From contig NZ_FNSM01000001.1 of NCBI RefSeq assembly GCF_900105415.1, forward strand, positions 2,046,001 through 2,110,000: a stretch of 64,000 nt of DNA, written 5' to 3'. Shown one piece after another: positions 60,651 through 64,000 of the stretch. The first letter of the stretch is position 1; each line of letters opens with the position of its first letter. The DNA is from Streptomyces sp. TLI_105 (lineage in GTDB: Bacteria > Actinomycetota > Actinomycetes > Streptomycetales > Streptomycetaceae). A model generated the notes under the pieces. It saw only the letters and a list, made by a program, of their open reading frames with translations. It had not been told where the DNA came from and did not search any database. A program made the position numbers and the translations under genes.

Positions 60651-63203
60651 TCACCGCCGGGCCCGTCGGCGGTGCGGGAGCCATGTCACGGCGAGGGCGA
60701 GGAGCGCCGCCGCGCCGACCGCGCCGCCGAGCTTCAGCCCCGGCGGCCGGAAGGAGCAGCGGACGGTGCTCGCCCGTCCGTCGAGGGGGGCGGCGACGAG
60801 GCCCTCGTACGCGCGCGCGGGGCGGGCGTCCGCGTCACCGGCGGCGCAGCGCCAGCCGGAGATGCGCGGCACGGCGAGGACCGCGATTCCCCTGCTGCCC
60901 GGCGGCAGTTCGGCCGTGACGGTGTGTCCGGTGGCACGCACGCGCGTGGCGCCGCCTGCGGTGAGCTGCCGTACGGCGGAGTCGAGCCGGGCGCCGACCA
61001 GGCAGCCGACCGGTTCCCGGGGCAGCCGCACCTTGCCCTCGGGCCGCAGCTCGATCCGTACCGCGCCGGAGTCCGGGACGCTGCCGAGGGCCCGCATGGG
61101 GGCGCGGACGGCGGGCGGCCTGCCGTCGAACTCCACGGGCCCCCGCCCGGCCAGGGCCGCCGTGCCCTTGTACTCGGGCGCCCAGAACCAGACCCGGGAG
61201 CCCGCGGGGCAACTGGCGGTGAGGGTGCGTCCGGTACGGCGCGGGGCGGGCAGCTCGTACACGTCGGCGCCGAGCAGACGCTCCTGCCGGGCGAAGGCCG
61301 AGTCCCCGGGGTGCGTGGCCGGGCGCCCCGGCGGGCGGACGGTGACCAGGGGCGGCACGGGGGTGGTGGTGGCGGTGACCGTGGCGCGGGGCGCGGCGTC
61401 CTGCCGTACGGGTTCGGTGGGATCCGAGCGCAGCCGGGTGCCGATGGAGAAGAGGGCGTCCGCGACGGGGTTGTCGAGGGTGACCGGGTGCCGGCCCTTC
61501 GCGTAGTGGCCGAAGCCGAGGGAGGCCAGGGTCCGGGAGGTCACGTCCGAGGTGAGGCTGCTGTAGTAGTCGGCGCCCTGCCCTCCGACGAGCAGCACGT
61601 CGTTGCCTCCGGGGATCTCGCCGGGGTCCGTGCGGTACCGGGGCCAGGCGTCCGCGCGGGCCGCCTCCTCGGCGGCGGTCTCCTGCCAGGGGCCGATCCG
61701 GGGCGACCAGGCGACCTCGCTGCGCCGCTGCTCCTCGATCCGCTTCCCGGTGACGGCCACCTCGCCGGCCTGCGCGGCGACGAGCAGGACCAGGGCCAGG
61801 ACGGGGAGCACGCGCGCGCGTAGCGCCCGATCCGGCTGCACGCGCGTGTGGCCGCGGCGGTCGGCGGCCAGGGCGAGGGGGACGGCGGCGAGTGCGAGGA
61901 GCGCGGCCGCGCCGAAGGCGGGGAAGGTCCACCGGTCGATGTCGACGCTCCCCCGGGCCGCCCACGCCAGGGCTCCGAGCAGCGCCACGCCCCCGAGGAG
62001 CACGACCGGCCGGGGCACGCCCGGGGCGGCGGAGAACCATGCGGCGACGATCAGCAGGCCGCACAGGACGAAGGCCTGACGGTACGGAATGCCGTTGGGC
62101 GAGGCGCCCGCGTGCCACAGCAGATGCGTGGGCTCCCACTGGAGGGAGAGCGTCACCAGGACGATCGCGGCCGTCCAGGCCGCCCGGACGCGCGGGGCGA
62201 CGGCCCGGTTGAAGGGCAGCGTCAGCGCGAGCGCGAGGGCGGGCGTGCCGATGAAGAGGGCGGGGCTGCCGACGCTCGCGGTGGCGGGCAGGAACCGGGC
62301 GAGGACGTCCGTCCAGGGGGCCGGCGCGAAGACGGTCTCGGGGGTGGGGTCGGCGACCTTCGTGGCGAGGAAGACGACCATGACGAGCGGCGCGGCGAGC
62401 CCGATGCCGATGAGGACGCTCCGGGCGGCGCGCAGCGCCCCGGCGAGGCGCTGCCGGGCACCGGCGGTCTCCTCGGCGGTGAGGAGGCGGACGGCGAGGA
62501 CGACGGCGGCGCCGAGCGTCGCCATGTACGCGGTGTAGAAGTTGGCGATCCAGGCCAGGGCCACGACGAGGGGGCCGAGGACGGGACGGCGGCCGGTACG
62601 GGCCCCTTCGCCGACCAGGCAGAGCAGGGGGAAGGCGACGAGCCCGTCGAGCCACATCGGGACGGTGGCGCCGTGGTCGAGGGTCCAGCCGGAGAGGGCG
62701 TACGCGGTGCCGAGCACGGCGGCGACCGGCCACGGGCCGGGGCGCAGCCGCGGGAGCAGCAGCGCCATCGCGGCCGCCGCCGCGGCGATCTTGGTGGCGG
62801 TGACGACGTACAGCGCGAGTTCGACGCGGTCCGCCGGGAAGAGCACCACCAGCAGGTCGAAGGGGCTGCTCAGATACGTGCCGATGTCGCCGAGGAAGTT
62901 GGAGCCGAAGCCGGAGTTCCAGTTGAGGAAGGCGTCGCCGTGCGTCTCGCCGAGCAGGAAGGACCGCCAGTAGGCGTGGAACGGCAGGTACTGCTGGCCG
63001 AGGTCGACGGTGTTCCGGGTCACCGGGCCGAAGGGGTACGTGCGGGAGAGCCGGGTGGCGAGGCAGAACAGCACCGCGGTGAGCAGGGCGGCGGCGGCCG
63101 GGGCCCGCAGGGCGGCCCGTCGCCGGTCCTCGCCGCGGTGCCGCTCCGTCTCGTCGCGTACGGTCTCGTCCTCGGCGCAGACGGCCTCGACGGCGGGTGG
63201 CAC
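60651..63203 (-). CDS. YfhO family membrane protein (GT-C type)
   Basis: 850 residues, about fourteen membrane helices. The first extracellular loop has VDLGQQYLPFHAYW and GDAFLNWNSGFGSNFLGDIG, typical of YfhO, where acidic residues form a GT-C catalytic site. A large extracellular domain follows (about 510-820), with one closing helix near 830 (GAVGAAALLALAVTWLP). YfhO in other Gram-positives modifies lipoteichoic acid by glycosylation with lipid-linked sugars. GTG start with TGGAGGACGT. It could work with the preceding glycosyltransferases (inference). Confidence 0.9.
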   Translation of the reverse strand: MPPAVEAVCAEDETVRDETERHRGEDRRRAALRAPAAAALLTAVLFCLATRLSRTYPFGPVTRNTVDLGQQYLPFHAYWRSFLLGETHGDAFLNWNSGFGSNFLGDIGTYLSSPFDLLVVLFPADRVELALYVVTATKIAAAAAAMALLLPRLRPGPWPVAAVLGTAYALSGWTLDHGATVPMWLDGLVAFPLLCLVGEGARTGRRPVLGPLVVALAWIANFYTAYMATLGAAVVLAVRLLTAEETAGARQRLAGALRAARSVLIGIGLAAPLVMVVFLATKVADPTPETVFAPAPWTDVLARFLPATASVGSPALFIGTPALALALTLPFNRAVAPRVRAAWTAAIVLVTLSLQWEPTHLLWHAGASPNGIPYRQAFVLCGLLIVAAWFSAAPGVPRPVVLLGGVALLGALAWAARGSVDIDRWTFPAFGAAALLALAAVPLALAADRRGHTRVQPDRALRARVLPVLALVLLVAAQAGEVAVTGKRIEEQRRSEVAWSPRIGPWQETAAEEAARADAWPRYRTDPGEIPGGNDVLLVGGQGADYYSSLTSDVTSRTLASLGFGHYAKGRHPVTLDNPVADALFSIGTRLRSDPTEPVRQDAAPRATVTATTTPVPPLVTVRPPGRPATHPGDSAFARQERLLGADVYELPAPRRTGRTLTASCPAGSRVWFWAPEYKGTAALAGRGPVEFDGRPPAVRAPMRALGSVPDSGAVRIELRPEGKVRLPREPVGCLVGARLDSAVRQLTAGGATRVRATGHTVTAELPPGSRGIAVLAVPRISGWRCAAGDADARPARAYEGLVAAPLDGRASTVRCSFRPPGLKLGGAVGAAALLALAVTWLPHRRRARR

Positions 63204-63383
63204 ACGTCCTCCAGGGGGCGCACGGTACGGAGAGGCCCGGAGGGGTCGTCACGGGCCGACCGCCATTACCGCCGAGGCGGACGACCCGCAACCGAGCAGC
63301 AGGCGCTCTTCAGGCGCCCCCCGGGTGAACTCCGGGTGCCGGCGGCGCAGTCGGACCCGATGGAGCCGCCCTCCGAACCCGAA

Positions 63384-63455
63384 GGTGCCGATGGATCCGA
63401 AGGACCCGAAGGCGCTGATGGATCCGAAGGGCCCGAAGGGCCCGAAGGGCCCGAA
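63384..63455. repeat. 9-bp minisatellite, eight tandem units
   Basis: Eight consecutive nonamers with consensus GGNCCCGAA; the last three (63429-63455) are identical GGGCCCGAA, the earlier ones GGATCCGAA, GGACCCGAA or diverged. Read on the plus strand it encodes Gly-Pro-Lys repeats, but no gene start supports translation. The rest of 63204-63503 shows no gene. Confidence 0.85.
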
Positions 63456-63503
63456 GGTGTCGTCCTCCGGGCGTCGGTCGAACCCGACCGAGCCGCCCCC
63501 GCG

Positions 63504-64000
63504 TCACCCCACGGGTGCCGGGGCGACGAGCTCGTCGACCGTGCGGGCCACCGTGCCGAACAGGTCCCGGACCGTCGTGAGGCTCGCGGCCTGGAGGGCT
63601 TCCGCCGGCAGGGCGGTGCCGTCCGGCGCCTCCAGGGGACGGGTCGCGGTGGCCTCGGCGACCACGGTCGGCCGGTAGCCGAGGTTGAAGGCGCCCTGGG
63701 CGGTGAAGAGGACGCACATGTGGGTCATGAAGCCGGCGATGACCAGGTCGCCGCTCACGCCGAGCTCCTTGAGGGTCTCCTCCAGGTCCGTGGCGTGGAA
63801 GGCGTTGGGGAACTGCTTGACGACGACCTTCTCGCCCTCGGCCGGGGCCACTTCGTCGCTGATCGAGCCGATCTCGGCCCGGATGTCGTACGGAGTGCCC
63901 TCACCGCCGTCGTTGACGACGTGGACGACCGGGGCGCCCGCCGCGCGGGCGGCGGCGAGCAGCCGGGCGCCGGCGGCCACGGCCTCCTCGGCACCGTCGA
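63504..64000 (-). CDS. Isochorismatase-family cysteine hydrolase (5' part outside the window)
   Basis: About 165 residues visible; the frame is open to the right edge (DGAEEAVAAGARLL), so the start and probably the catalytic Asp lie beyond base 64000. The active Cys is in LVIAGFMTHMCVLFTA and the conserved Lys region is GEKVVVKQFPNAF. Family members hydrolyse nicotinamide, isochorismate or carbamoyl-type amides; which one cannot be told. The GTG at 63980 is internal rather than a true start. Confidence 0.88.
   Translation of the reverse strand, partial: DGAEEAVAAGARLLAAARAAGAPVVHVVNDGGEGTPYDIRAEIGSISDEVAPAEGEKVVVKQFPNAFHATDLEETLKELGVSGDLVIAGFMTHMCVLFTAQGAFNLGYRPTVVAEATATRPLEAPDGTALPAEALQAASLTTVRDLFGTVARTVDELVAPAPVG

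Noticed and set aside
63010..63678. Plus-strand frame containing the Gly-Pro-Lys repeat, a possible collagen-like protein
   Set aside because: Begins inside the YfhO gene and ends inside the hydrolase gene on the other strand; no start signal at the repeat.
1..64000. tRNA, rRNA, CRISPR, insertion sequence, integrase or attachment site
   Set aside because: None seen on reading; no regularly spaced repeats with spacers, no transposase or integrase motif. A covariance-model scan would be needed to exclude small RNAs.

Overview
The window reads as a chromosomal segment of a Streptomyces or very close relative. It is strongly GC-rich with G/C at third codon positions, uses many GTG and TTG starts, has many 4-bp ATGA/GTGA/TTGA gene overlaps, and carries actinobacterial marker genes (sepH, cutR/cutS, DUF3710, DUF3093, DUF3159, DUF4193, an Fe-S type ferrochelatase). 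No tRNA, rRNA, CRISPR array, transposase or phage gene was seen.

Bases 1-23571 hold one long, almost gap-free plus-strand operon for an extracellular polysaccharide. It contains the tail of a family 4 glycosyltransferase, two Wzz-like chain-length proteins, an AsnB-type amidotransferase, a fused dehydrogenase/oxidoreductase, a heparinase II/III protein, a beta-helix lipoprotein, an O-antigen-ligase/Wzy-type polymerase and another family 4 transferase. These are followed by a nucleotide-sugar module (C-methyltransferase, sugar-1-phosphate nucleotidyltransferase, PIG-L deacetylase, SDR epimerase, DUF4910 protein), a Wzx-type flippase, a family 2 transferase, a pyruvyl transferase, an RmlC-like epimerase and a class III aminotransferase. 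Flippase, polymerase and chain-length proteins make a Wzx/Wzy-type route likely. The modification genes predict a methylated, amidated and/or pyruvylated glycan. A PAP2 phosphatase converges on the end of the operon.

Bases 24239-31085 are a patchwork. A Clp-N domain protein with its own HTH starts at a probable leaderless promoter carrying two identical-type palindromes. A truncated SDR gene then abuts a zinc-sparing ribosomal cassette: rpsR, a CobW-like protein without a P-loop, rpmE and rpmG on the minus strand; rpmB, rpsN, rpmF and an intact CobW GTPase on the plus strand. All six ribosomal proteins lack zinc-binding CxxC pairs, and a Zur-box-like palindrome lies at the divergent promoter. 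A 16-bp inverted pair of similar sites flanks a decayed stretch, and a frameshifted methyltransferase remnant follows.

Bases 31259-57105 are mostly conserved core genes: an RNA methyltransferase, a KimA-like potassium permease with two TrkA-type proteins, kdpD/kdpE without kdpFABC, an orphan ABC ATPase, DUF3710, dut, a thioesterase, DUF3093, an EcsC-like protein, DUF4193, cutS/cutR, inositol monophosphatase, ferrochelatase, an MFS transporter, an FAD oxidase, a Pro/Thr-rich membrane protein, sepH and a thiosulfate sulfurtransferase. Several perfect long hairpins end transcription units here.

Bases 57265-64000 hold a two-domain VOC protein, a polysialyltransferase-like protein with a GT2 enzyme (a probable second surface-glycan pair), a YfhO membrane protein, a 9-bp minisatellite and a partial isochorismatase-family hydrolase. 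Functions come from motifs and remembered family features; no database search was possible.
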